Shown in pieces: positions 41,610-54,600 of a stretch of 64,000 nt of DNA. The DNA lies in the NCBI GenBank assembly GCA_008360975.2, contig CM039184.1:43905797-43969796 (forward strand), read 5' to 3'. This DNA is from Lichenostomus cassidix (lineage: Eukaryota > Chordata > Aves > Passeriformes > Meliphagidae). The first letter of the stretch is position 1. Each line of letters begins with the position of its first letter. The notes under the pieces are model-generated. The model saw nothing but the letters and a program-made list of their open reading frames with translations. It made no database searches and had not been told where the DNA came from. The position numbers and the translations under genes were made by a program.

Positions 41610-44600
41610 CAGGGTTGTTTGGAGGGGTTTTTTATTTGCATTAGCTTTAATTTAAATCAATTCTGCCAGTTGGGTAGCCACTTGGCCATATGGATGCTTG
41701 TGCTAATAGAAACGAGACCTTGCTGAATAAGAAACAAAGGAAGACTCTGAAGGCAGTCTTTAAAGCCAATGATGCTGACAGTGCTCGTGGTTCCACCATC
41801 AGCGCAAGCATTTCAGCTTCCTGAAGCTCATTCTCAATGCCTTTGGTCCAAACAGAGTGTCTCGAATAATCTAAAAGGGCATTCAGGGTACTTTCCAGAG
41901 TAACAGCCCTATCAAAGACGTGTAAAGTGACCCATTAATCTAGTGAATGAGTGTGCTTTAGAGAAGAATGAAGCTTTTTTTATGTAGTTCAGAGTGGTAA
42001 TAGTTCCATTTATCTGCCACAACTCAAAAGTTTCACTCTTGCCATTTGTAAACTGGGGAGGAGACAGATTTGCCCTCACTAATGGCTCTCTGGCAATAAT
42101 GCAGATATTTGAGGAGGGAGAAGAGTAAAAATTTCTGTTATTTACAGGATTGATGCTCTTGCTGTCATTACTTGATTTTGATTATAAAGCTGGAATGTTT
42201 TCATGATGTAATTTATATTAAGATCCCAGGATCAGTTACATGGACATGACTTGGTCTGGCCTTTCTGTTAAAGGTCAGAAAGGCTCTCCTCTAAGAAAGG
42301 CTCTCCTCCCAAACCCCTGCAGTCCTGTGGTAGTGCCCTACACATAACGGTCTAGCATGTGTCAGATGCTGTCCCAAGTTCCATTTAACTGGCCCATAAG
42401 TGTGTCTGGACTAAATATTGTGTGACTGTAATAAATGTAAAGCTGTGACCACAGACAGCAGAGCCACAGCAAAAGTTCAAGTGGATATAAAAATACCCTG
42501 GAAGGATGAGTTGGATTAACTAATACCATTTCTGAACGGACTGTTTTGAGAAATCCTTCAGCCTAGCAACATTCTATTTAGTCCACTGCCACTACCCCAG
42601 GAGATGCTGTCCAAAGGAGACAGATCAGAGCTCTAGACAACCAGAATTCTAAGTGTATGACATTCCTGGTAATTTTGTCCCTAAGCAAAAAGTTTTGTGG
42701 AATCATAACTACAGTGAAGAAAGTGAAACCACAGTGAAGAAAGGTTGTCTTGATGTCACTTTATCTGCCTCAAATAAGTTAACTGTTATCTGTATAAATG
42801 GGAGTAGCACATAAATATCAGATGATGCCAAATGCACCATCTTGCACCTGACATCTCCTACCACCTTTGATTGACAATAAATGAACAGCAGGGCAGAAGA
42901 CAGCCTTCTGACAAAACAATTACAAAAAGCAAGCTGTGCTTGGCAGTCACAAAGCAGAATAGAAGTGGAATCCCACACAAAGGGAAGTCCACCTTTGGAC
43001 ATTTATTTGTCAAATAAGTCCTGATCTCTTGAAAGTTTTCTGAGGAAAAAAACCCTTTACTTGGAAAGTAAACAAACTTGTGTTACACTTTTTCTGTCAG
43101 TTCTTGCTTCATGTCTACCACCTAGTGTTGACATGAACAATTTCCAAGTAAAGACTGCAAGTGTGCTCTGCAGTTCTCTGCTCTGACCTGCTAAGAATTC
43201 AGCGAGTCCTTTGCCTCAGTGCTTTTGTGTTGTTTTCTCCTGAACATCAGCATTTAAAAACAGATACATAATCTTGAAAGGTCTGCTGATTTTAATGAAT
43301 TAAAAGTCTTTATTTTTTGTTTTCAGGAAGGAGAGAAAAGGTTTTTTGGGGGCCATTGTACTGAGTGACAGCAGGGTTTGGAAAGATTTGGATCATTGGG
43401 CAGCATGCAGAATTTAAAGTGAAGTTTGTCACCTCTGCAGTGCTAACTGCTTCCCTCAGGTTATTATTTCTTCTGGAAGGACAGTCATGCTGCAACAAAA
43501 ACAACTTTTCAGCTGTTCAGTTAGACCTGGCACATACAGGAACTTGCTGAGCTACTTCAACTCACACAGAAAACCATTTAAGGTTTTTTCTTATTACATA
43601 GGCTAGTCTTGTGTGAGGTTAGTGAGATGAACTGGTTTATAGGGCATCCAGCAAGAACTGGATTACTCAGAGTAGCATGTAGAAAAAGGTTGAAATGAGT
43701 TATCAAGTCAATTTCAGCCTTACACTCAAGAAAAAGAGAAGGTAGAGCAAAACATGTAAGTTACCCATATTATTTTCAGTACAGTTATTTCAAATAATAA
43801 TTTAAATCTAAATTGAACTAAACTGTTTAAATATACTGGAGCAAATTAGGGTTGGATCACACGGTTTTCTGGTTCATGTGTGGAAGAAGTAACCTGTGAT
43901 TTCAATAGTGATGGGAATGGTGAGGACTTCAGCTGACTCAGCATGTTCTGTTGGGATACCTGTCTACTGTGATGGCAGGGGCAGACCTTGTCCTCCTTCC
44001 AAAGACAACAGTTCTGTATGCAGGTAATACAATGCAAGTTCAAGGATGTACCTTTGAACCAACTCATTGCAAAGAGAAAGAAGAAAAGTTCTTAAACCAA
44101 TGATGATACTAGTATTACAAGCCAAAGAAGGTTTATACTGATAAATCTAGTGCAAAATGTGAAAAGTGGTAGATAAGCACACGCTGAAACAACTGTATAT
44201 CCATGTCATTGTGTAAATTAATATGATCAAAAAACTATTATTTTTTTAGGGATCTCTCTCTTGACTTCTCAGATTTGTTTTAAAAATGCTAGTCAAATGG
44301 TAGATAAATTCACCTTGGTGAAAAGTATTTACCTTCATAAGGTCTCTCATAAAAGAATAGACAAGAAAATGATTAAGCATAAAACAGGAAATAAAGTATG
44401 TCCAGTAATATTTTTATGTAAAGTTTTATGAAGAAGGACTTGGATGGAATTTAGGCCTCTGTGTATAAATAAACCTGGTGGCTGTTGCTGCTGCAATAAG
44501 GACTTGACTGTTTGACTTGAGTTGTGCCCTTGTATGTGCCCAGAACTGACCTGGCTTTGGCTAGGCTGTGTAGGTCTATGCCCAAATATGACTGAGATCC

Positions 44601-45250
44601 AGAAAGTTGTTTTGCTCGAATACAGTGAAAGGAAAACCCTGCAGATGCAGTACAGACCACAGAACACTTACAGAATTACAAAATGAAGTAGTGGCTAGTA
44701 GGATTTTGCAGAATAACAGTTATGGCATGGCATTTGTCTTTTCCCATGTATTTCTTCCCCTGCAGTATTTCTGTGTTTTCTGTGGTGTCTGGACAAAACA
44801 GACCACCTTGCCCTGTACAGAGCAGGGACCAGAACTCATGCCTGCCCCTTCTGCACGGGCATCAGCTCTGTATACTTTGTTTCTGGCTCACTGACTTCTC
44901 CAGTTCAGTGCTTCACATCGCTGCAAGCCTTCAGCAGGCAGAGGGGGACATTCCCCCACACCAGCATACACAGGGGGAAACAAGAGGAGGAGAGTAAATG
45001 CTGGTTAAGGAGTTAAGAGTTGTGTTTTCCTCACCAGCCCTGCCTAACCAAAAAGTTCTCTTCTGGCTTCAACTGTTTGGCTAATTGCAGAGGACTAACT
45101 TGTTAGGAAGGCCATGGAGATGGTAATTGGAAATGATGGGATGTAATTTTAACTGTGCATGTTTTCTTTGATCAAAGTATTATTTTCTTTCAATTAAGGC
45201 TGTTAATTGTGGCATGTAGGTGAGCCAAGACATGTAGGCAGAGGTTGTAT
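37230..45250. other. PPAT intron 1, part without a recognised gene
   Basis: About 8 kb of mostly AT-rich sequence with no recognisable exon on either strand. It contains a G-rich tract (about 39942-39971), a 28-base A homopolymer (about 41580-41608), and a homeodomain-motif-rich block near 41.23-41.44 kb. Confidence 0.6.
41579..41608. repeat. Poly(A) homopolymer
   Basis: About 28 consecutive A residues on the plus strand. No retrogene or LINE body is recognisable just 5' of it, so it is probably a simple repeat. Confidence 0.9.
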
Positions 45251-45252
45251 TT

Positions 45253-45258
45253 TTTATT
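45253..45258 (-). terminator. Candidate poly(A) signal of the triple Myb/SANT gene
   Basis: AATAAA on the minus strand, about 186 bases beyond the TGA at 45444. The position supports 45444-45658 as the last exon. Confidence 0.5.
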
Positions 45259-45443
45259 GGACTAATTGACATCACTTCTAAAAGCTCATGGTTAAGGATT
45301 ATGATGGAAACTCCCACCTTGTTTAAGTCCAAATGACTGAAAATGACAATATTAAAGGGAAGCAAACATGTACTCATGTGGTAACCTATACCCTTAAGTA
45401 TTTAATTTCTTACTACCTGAAAGAATCTATTTGCATGCTAATT

Positions 45444-45658
45444 TCATAGAAAGTTCATTAAACCAACCTGTTGTATGGCTGATGGATCAGCATACAGCTG
45501 TGTTCTGTTGAGGTCTTGCATTTCTTCCTGCTTACAGAGCCTTTCTAACAGCAACTTTTTGCCTTCTGTTACTGTGTGCACTCTCTCTGTTAATAGCTTT
45601 TGGAAGTGGAGTATGGTGTTTTCAGAAGCACTTTTCTTAAGTGGAACAGGTGACACCT
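45444..45658 (-). CDS. Triple Myb/SANT gene, last coding exon: C-terminal coiled coil
   Basis: Residues 579-649 and TGA. Heptad-like ILHFQKLLTERVHTV and GKKLLLERLCKQEEMQ suggest a dimerising helix. An AATAAA lies about 186 bases past the stop. A CAG|GTTGGT inside the exon (near 45468) could act as a donor to a further exon, so the very C-terminus is less certain. Confidence 0.75.
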
Positions 45659-48600
45659 CTGTGGACAAAAGCAAAGTACGTAGTTAGAGCGCACAAGTCA
45701 ATGAACTGCTGACACTGAAGTTCAGCACATGCTGGATTTTCCTAAAGCTGTTCTTCTGTTCTGCTCTTTTGGCAGGCATTGCCTGGTGTTGTGTAAGGGA
45801 TCATTGTATAATGGAGAGTAGGAATGCAGCAGACCCTGTAAAAATCACTTATATCTCAAACTTTCAGTTTTGCCTAGCTACAGCCTTCTCCGAGATGTAC
45901 TTACATAATAGGCAATAAATGAAAGTCTGTTTAATCACACAGAGTGATTAAATGCAGTGTTAGTACAGTTTGTGATGGTGAACTAAACAGGTTGAATTCA
46001 AAAACCTCGTTCAGATAATTTATCTTCATCAGTCTGTAAACATCATTTTACTATTAAAAATAGGGGTGAGCTACTTAAAACTACAGCTTTTGTTCCTCAT
46101 TGTTTCACTTTTTTTATTTAGGGCCTGACAATTCTGCAGGAAGAAAAATAAGCTGCTAACCTTCCCCATATCAAATCACATGCCACGTATTTCTATCCTT
46201 CCCATGCATTTTTCTCTCTCCATGAATCTGTATCTTATCTTCCCTTTGAAATACATGAAAAACATGTGTTTTCTTGTGTACAACACATTAGACATATTTA
46301 CAAACACAGTAGTGTAATATGAGGAAATTACATCTATGACTGTGCCTGTCCCTACTTTCCCTTAAGCAACACAGGCAATTGAGACATCTTGTTTTTTAAA
46401 TACTGTGTTTTCTTTGCATATTATTCTTATAGATCAGTGAGTATTTTCTGATGTTTACCTCATTTATACCAGGGATAAGGATTGAAATAAATAAATAGTC
46501 ATTTTCCTTAGGCTTACGTTTTTATCAGAATGCTTCTTTTTCTGATTGTTGTGGGTGAGAGAAGAATGTTGGTTTGGAGCTTGGTGTTAAATTCTAGGAT
46601 TATTTTTTTAACTGGGTAACTGAATACTGGGTATGAGAATCTGGCATCCAATTCAGGAGCAAGTGTATAGATGCTTCTAAAAGTCAGGTGCTCTTACCAT
46701 CATTCCATGTTTTTCTCTTGATACTCAAAGATCCTGTGTTTGCTGTAGCATCTCCCACTGAAACTTAGAAGAGAAAAACAAGGTGACTAAGTATTTTGCC
46801 AAAATTCTCAAGGCACAGTTAGTCATACCAGAAGGTTTTATACTACAAAAGCAAATACACTAGGACAAGACACATTTATTTGGCAAATGCCTCAAATAGA
46901 TTACTAACTGCAGCTTCTTTTCTGAAAGGTTATTGTTTTACTGGCCACTGCATCAGCATTCACAGCCCAGATTACGTGGTCCTTTTCTAGCATGCTAAAA
47001 TGTAAAACAGCCAGGTTGGTTGTTGGTGTTGACATTTTTGGTGTTGACAAACCCCATTCATGGAGAGTAGAAATGAGCAGTTACATGTTCAGCTTCTGTA
47101 TCTGGAAGAAAATGTATGTCTTGAGAATGTGAACAAGTACAAGACTGAGGCAGGGGAGAAGAACTGTCATTCCACAGCTGTGGATGTCATTCCAGCTGCA
47201 ACTAATGCACTACTACCACCCTTGGACGCCCCATTAGGGCTCTGATTCATGACTGAGGACAGCTGGCTTAAGGATGGTTCCAGCAGTTTCTGTTCAAGCT
47301 GTCCATCTGCCTTTTGTTGCAGAAATGGTTGAAGTCCTTAAATAACATTTATGGTTTTGCAAATTAGTATCTTATATTGAGAACAATCAAAATTAGTTCT
47401 GGCTTACCATAAGTCACTGAAGCCTATGTTGCAGAGGTTTAGTTGCTTCTACAAGAGCACTTGATGTGCCTGGCGTGGAGGCAGGTGCCCCTGAGGCCTG
47501 GAGCAGTTGGCCAGTTATGAGAACCCTTACAGCAGATACACGATTAGCTGTGTGGTTCCTAGATCAGAGAGTTCTTGATTCTAAAACAGCAGCAAACTCT
47601 ATTTTGAAAACTGAATCTGCTTTAGCAAAATTAATATAATAATTACAAGTGCTCAAATAAACATCACTGCCCTGGATTTTTCTCCCTCTTGACTGTGGTG
47701 TGTATTGAATTAACGTAGTTTGGGTTTTTTTGAGTCCTTGCACTTGGCTTGATAACTGCTGATTTCTGCAGCTCTCTATCCATCAAACTTTACATGCTTG
47801 CTATATGACCTCTAAAACCTGTCCTGAGTTTTAGCACCATTTCACTGTACATCGCTTAGACTTTCAAAAGCAAAGATTCTCCAACATTGAACTCTTCAGT
47901 GCTTTCACTTTTTGCTAATACTCTCACTTTTACATGTCTTCATAGACCACTTGTGTTCTCTGAGTATTTCCTGTGTGACCATGCAGATACAGCTTCCCCA
48001 GTTATTTTCCCTCCCCATTTCTGGCCACACATTTCACATTTACAGCATGGCTCAAACAGGCAGCTTTTAAAAGTTTCACTTCAAGGACTTTATCTCATCG
48101 CTGAAGTTTCAAAAGTACCTGATAGGAGACTTGAACTTTCACATCTCCAACCCGAAGTTCCCAGAGGCTGTCTTCTTAAGATACAGTCAACTTCATCATA
48201 AAACCTCATTTTCCTCCTGGGACTTCCAAGATGCTCATTTTCTTTCTGCAGTGCACGGTATTCATATTTTAGGTTCTTGTACTTTGTGCGACATTGTTTC
48301 CAGTCTCTGTCTATACCACGTTTCATTAACCTTCTGGCAATTTCCTCAAATATTTCTTTATTTCTTGTGGCCCCTTCAAGCATTTGTTGTATCTTTTCAT
48401 CTGACCATATGTTTATCAGAGCCCTAACTTCATTATCACTCCAGTGTTTTCCTGCTCCAGTATCAGTAATTGTAATAACTTTAAAGTGATTTTCGGCTTC
48501 TTCCAAGGGAATGTGATTGTCTGAAAACATAAACAAAAACCAACTAACTGTAAATGCTATAAATACATGCTAAATATACATGTATGAAAACATAATTGAA

Positions 48601-51600
48601 ACTAATGATTAATCTTTTAACTTTTTAATGTTAATATCCATACACAATTGTTTGCTCTTAAATATGTAAAATACGTAGCAAGTGGAATCTCTTGTTTTGC
48701 CAAGGCATCCAAAACCCAACATTTTGTCACTGATTTTGTCACTGCTGTTGTCAAATTAAAGACATATATACAAGTATTACGTGTAGGAAAGCAATAATCC
48801 TTAAGGTTTAAAGATGTCAACATTGGTGAGAAGTATAGTTTCAAATTAAAATGACAACGTGCAAATGAAAAGGCTAGTAGGGATTCAAAAGAAGAAGAAA
48901 AATCTTCAGATCAGACTCAAAAAATAATCACAAGTAGGGCAGATGCTGGTCATTAGATATGTACAGAAGGCAAAGTTGAATTACAGTATTAGTTCAAGTT
49001 TTGCTCGTGACAAGGAACAGAGCTATGAAACTAATTTTTAAATTTGCTGACAAGGCTAGACTAGAGTCAGGAGTAGAAAAGTAGAGCTATATTTACAGTA
49101 GAGATCTGGTTGCTCCAGCTTTGGTACTGAAATTACAAAATTATTTATTTCATAATAAATACATGGAAAGTAATACTCACCTGTCCCAAGCATCCGTTTT
49201 GCTACTGGCGTACAAGATCTCTCTTCTGAGGTAGTGCTTACAGAATCATCATCTATAGAAACACACTATTTTAAATAAAGTAGACTTGGATTTAGACAAA
49301 TCAATTGCTAATACTATTGTCATCCTCTGTAGGAAACACCTGTTGTCACCTGAAAGTGTCTTAGGCCCTTAGTCTAACCCATTAGTTACAGACTTGAAGA
49401 ATCACAAATCATAGAGTCATTTAGGATGGATGCAGTAATCATTAGGATATACTTAACACAGCCAAGTCTACCAGTAAACTGTGTCCTTAAGTGCCACATC
49501 TACAGGTGATTTAAATCCCTCTAGGGACAGTGACTCCACCACCGCCTAAGTCCAAGGTGACAGTTCTGCTGACCACCCTCCTTACTTCACCAAGAACTGA
49601 GAACACGGCCATTTAGTGACCACTATGGCCAAGAGACCTCCAACCACTGCCAGTCCAACACCAGCATCAGTTGGTACCTTCCCTAGTTGGCTCCTTCACC
49701 AGCTGTGTCAGGCAGTTGTCTGCCACACACCCCAGGAACTTCCTAGACTGTGTCCTCTGCTGTGTTGTATTTCCAGCAGACGTGCTAAGCTCATAAATAG
49801 GCACCCTATAACTCTTGAGAAAATTCTTGCATCTTCCTGAACACTTGCAGCTATTGGAAATGGACCAAAATGGAGCTGTAGGTCTACTCCTAGGCTCCTA
49901 ATAGATTCCTTTTTTTTTCTTTTTTAAACTATTACCAACCACAGCTTTCATTTCTATGTCCATTCTGTCAACCATACTGGTTCTCTGATCTTTTCCTGTC
50001 TTTGGCAATGGCACTTGTGTAGTGCTGACTTGCATGATTACTATTCTCAATTGGATATTACATGATAGGGAGGTGGTGTGTATGTGGCAATCAGTTGAGC
50101 TGTATGACATTTTATTCTTCACTTTGCATTCGTGTGGCCTCGCTATTTCTCAACTTTCAGGGTCACAGATTTACTTTAGCCTCAGTGTCACTTGTGTTTC
50201 TCTGTGTGATTGTTGAGATGGCACTGCTCTGATATTGTCCTCAGTGTCGCTACAGTTGTCTTTCATGATCAAGATCAGCCAATGCAAACAGTTGTAAAGG
50301 GTGTGTTGCGTAGGGTGTCTCAACTCCCAAACTACAGATAACATAATTGCTGCAAAGGAAGTTTTTTCCTGGAATATGCCTGATGCCTACAATAGAAATA
50401 TTCTTATGGTAGAAACTTTCAGTGTCAAAGGCCAAAGAATTGCTGTCCACAGAATCACTGTAATTAATTTTGTAATTTATTCTATTAACTTCTGGGTACA
50501 AACAGCACTACTTTAAAGAATATTTTGATCCAGGGTGTCAGGCCACCATACTTCAATGTCATCATTACTTTGTCTGATGTCTTTTTTTCATGATCTTCCA
50601 TGGGTTTTATGCTCATTTATTCCAGAATATTAATATCCCTACTCTGTTCTAATGTTAAATTTTAACATTTTAAATAAAATAAATCTTCTCCTAATCACTT
50701 GCCATTGAATATATGACTTGTGCATATTTCTGAGGTGCTCATTTCAGTTTTATATTTAAAATAATTCAGAATATATATGGAAATTGTTTGACAGTGAATC
50801 ATCAGATATTAAATGCAGTCATGAAGTAGTTTGAAAATACAGACTAGGTATAAAATGTTTTGAGTTTCTGAGACAGCTATTTACCATTCCAGTTTATTCT
50901 CTCTAGCAACTGTGTAAGAAAAACGCTATGTGTGTCACAATCAAATGCAGACTAATCATATTCATCATAAAAAGGAGCATGTTGTCTGAGAAAATAAGAT
51001 TTTGTTATAATTGTGGGAAGGAGAAATAAGTGTTTATACATTTCTGCACTAGGAAATCAAACAAAACACGTATTTTATCATAACCTAGAAGTAGAACAGA
51101 TATAATTTGCTAGAATAACATATAAACCTTAGAAATAGCCAATGCCCAGTGAAATAGAATGTCATGTTGAAACTATCAAGACAAAGTCTTGACATACCTA
51201 TATCAATCGTCTCCTTCTTTATTTGCGTAGCTTCCAGAGCTGCTGGGGTGGAGTTGGCAAAGTCCCCCTCATCTTCAAGGTTATCTGTAAGAAATTATAA
51301 TTTACAGAATTCTTATTAACTGAACAGGTCTTAAATGATGTCTTGAGAATCACCCACTAAACAATGCCACCAATGATAACTATTGTTAAAGATTTCCTCT
51401 CTTAATACACTGAAGCAGAGTGTACCCACTTATACATTAAAGTAAATCCAGAACACCACACAACAGCTGCAGTATGTAAGTTTATGGGTTAAATGTGCAA
51501 ACTCTTAAATTATTTTAACCTGGATCAGAATTTGTAGAATGGTTCGCTGATGATGGGTGTAAGATATCTAGTTACTGGCAAATGTTTGTGCACCAGAACA

Positions 51601-54600
51601 GGCAAGACAGTGACTTGCATAAGGGTGCAGTACATACTGGAGTTACTGAAAGACTCCAAAGTGACTGATGCCAAGAGTGTCTGAATTAGCCCCAAAAGGA
51701 GCAAGGGTCCTGACACTGCATCAGGGTGCTGTGCCTGGACAATTATCTGTAAGGCTGCCTGCCTGATGGAGACAATGTACTATATGCCTGTGCTGAGAGC
51801 ATCTCTGCAGCTTGCAGGGGTTTACATCACACAGCTGGGTTACAGAGGTGTCCCTGGGCTCCCCTCCATGGGGAGGAGATCTCTGCTCCTCTGCCATTGG
51901 CCCACTGGTGTTTATGAGAGAATTCCACCCCTCTGCCCTGACACAGAGGGATGGGCAGGTGGATGATGCAAGTGGTCTTGCTCATCCTCGCATCCCAGTG
52001 AGGACACTGCTCTACAGAGATTAAATGGTGAAGGCCACATCATGGATCAATGACAGCCGTTTCCTAGCTCCCAGCCTGTTCTCAGTCCATTCAAGAATAT
52101 TGTTCCTAAACATTGGGCAATAAAGTTTAATCTAGAGCCATCTTATTAAAAATTACCCACAAATCAATACAGCTTTGTTTGCATCAGATGTTCTTTATGA
52201 TGTGACCAGCATCATGTGCCTTCTTTTTTTCTTTTTTGGTGAGCCAAGAATGTGGGTAGGGAGCCTGGCTTTTTTCTAAGCCACTTTTCAGAGTTTTTGG
52301 AGGGAGGGCACGAGAATAGCAAGACTGAGCCAAACAGAACAAGCCATCAACAGTTTCTGGCATGGATAAAACACAGTGGCTCCATCTGCATTATTCAGTG
52401 AAGTTATAGACAGTTGCCAGCAAATATGCTTAATCTCTACTTTGTGTTTGAAGCACTGCTTACAAGGCCACCCGAGCAATGCTGTCACAGTCTTTCCTTT
52501 CACCCGCTCACACTGATACAAGCTCTGTTCTCTTTTGGCACTCTGTCACTATCACTAATTACCTTGTTTTCTGGCTCATGAGGCAAGATTAGTAATTTTT
52601 TTCCTAATCCTTACTCTTATGTTTGTCTTGTGTAGTATAAAAGGGAAGTGGGATATGTCAAAGCTAGCAAAAATTTTCATTGTGTGGCTTATGTTTACTC
52701 TCCAAGAACTTGCGAAGTTGCTGCCATCTCTGTCATACAAATCCGAGAGTGGATACAGAGAACTTGGATGCACAGTTAACAGACAGTTTGTGTCTGCAGT
52801 CCAAATATGCCTAAGCTAAGGCAGTGAATAATCAAGAACTTTCGGGTTTGCACGTCTCTGAAACACTGCTTAACGCTAGCCTGGGGCATATATATTAAAA
52901 CATTATCTTTTGACTTTATAACTGTACATGTTAAAATTCCATGCACACAGCAGCAAGTGTTCAAGCCAATGTTAAGTGCCTGAGTATGTACTGACTTAAG
53001 ATACTACCTTTAAACAACAGATTTTTAAAAGCCCTTGCTTAGGAATGTATCTTAGAAATGTATCTTAGAAGTGTCACAACTTACTCCAAATTTGTTCTGA
53101 GAGGGTCATATAGTGAAGTGTATGGGGTACCAAAAATCCTAAGAAAACAATGACAAGGAAAGGAATTTGTTTGAAGTAAAATACTTCCTGTAGGTATATT
53201 TAATAACATCAGTCTACTGGTATTTCTTAGAAACCTGTTTTCATCTTCACTGTTGTTCCCTGGCACTTCAGATTTAATCAAACACCTATACACACACACT
53301 GTGGTTGTACTGCTGAGTTAGACACATGAGGAATGTACATGGAGTTTGGACTGACAGATTGTATAGACCAAAACCATTGGCTGTTCTGAATAGATTTCTG
53401 GAACTAATAAAAGTGATCCCATGAAATTAAAAACATCATCAGTGAAAATGACTAACTAAGGTTTTATTTGCAGATCAATTCAATGTGGGGTATGTTTTGG
53501 CAGAAGAGAGAGCAACCCACCGTGTCCCCAACCTATCCCAGGATACTTTAGCTGAAAACCCACAGGTTGGGGACTGTTGTGGTCCTTCTGCTCCCCCAGC
53601 TGGGCAGTGCTGACAGTGATGTGTCAGGAACTGGGACAGATGTCTTTACACCTACCCTTATCCTAAATGTCAGAAATGTGTACTCAGAACTTCACTAGAA
53701 ATATTCATTTAACTTCATCTTAAATAACTTGTTTGGAAGAGTGCAGCTCTAGCAGTTACATTATGTAGCACTAGGCGGTTGAAAACTGTCAGATGACACT
53801 TAAGGGGCACTGCTGAATCTCTGTATTATTTCAGTCTCTTGCTACTGTCCATGTGGATGTAGTAATTTTACTTGTTGATTGGGAGAAACAGAATTTAATG
53901 CATTTTTTTTAAGTAGTCTTAACTGGATCTCACAAAGTGCTGTTTATGCTTTCTTTCATATTTGTCTCTCTCAAAATGAGGCTCCTATAGGCAATGCACT
54001 TTTCATGACAACCTGTTTTTTCTCCACAGAATGCCTTGAGTGCCCACGGTGAGCTGGTAAAAGGTCGCTGTGGGTTTGGTATTTTTTTGCTAGTAAATTA
54101 AGTTCTTGAATGTAATTGCTATTGTGTAAAAAACCAAAAATCCTACTGTCTGGTATACTTCAAATTACCTCTCATGATCAACCATCTCTTTACTTACTTG
54201 TCATAGCTGTTTCTTTCATTATATGCAGAGCTGCCCGATTCTCTGGAGTAGTATTTACAGTAACATCATCTGTCAGAAGATTTTTAATTTGATATTAAAA
54301 TCTTTCACATTCACATTAGACCATTTTAAATTCTGCAAGACTACTCCTCAATGCTTAATTTAGACCATATTTTGCCTCACTCTACTGAATGAGAACATGA
54401 GGTGCTCTGTTGTGGACAATAAAACCTGTCAGCCTGTGACACTTCATGTGTCTCTAGATGAAAGTTACACTTCTGCTTCCCTTGAAATTTATGCTTTCAG
54501 ATATAAACCATAATCTTTCTTTGCAAACAGCAGAGCATATGACCTTCATATTCAGTGAGACTCTTAAATGAAGTTCTCATCCCCTGACATGAGCATTTAC

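Noticed and set aside
44347..44997. Open frames near 44.3-45.0 kb as a small gene
   Set aside because: No recognisable domain, poor start context, and no splice partners in phase.
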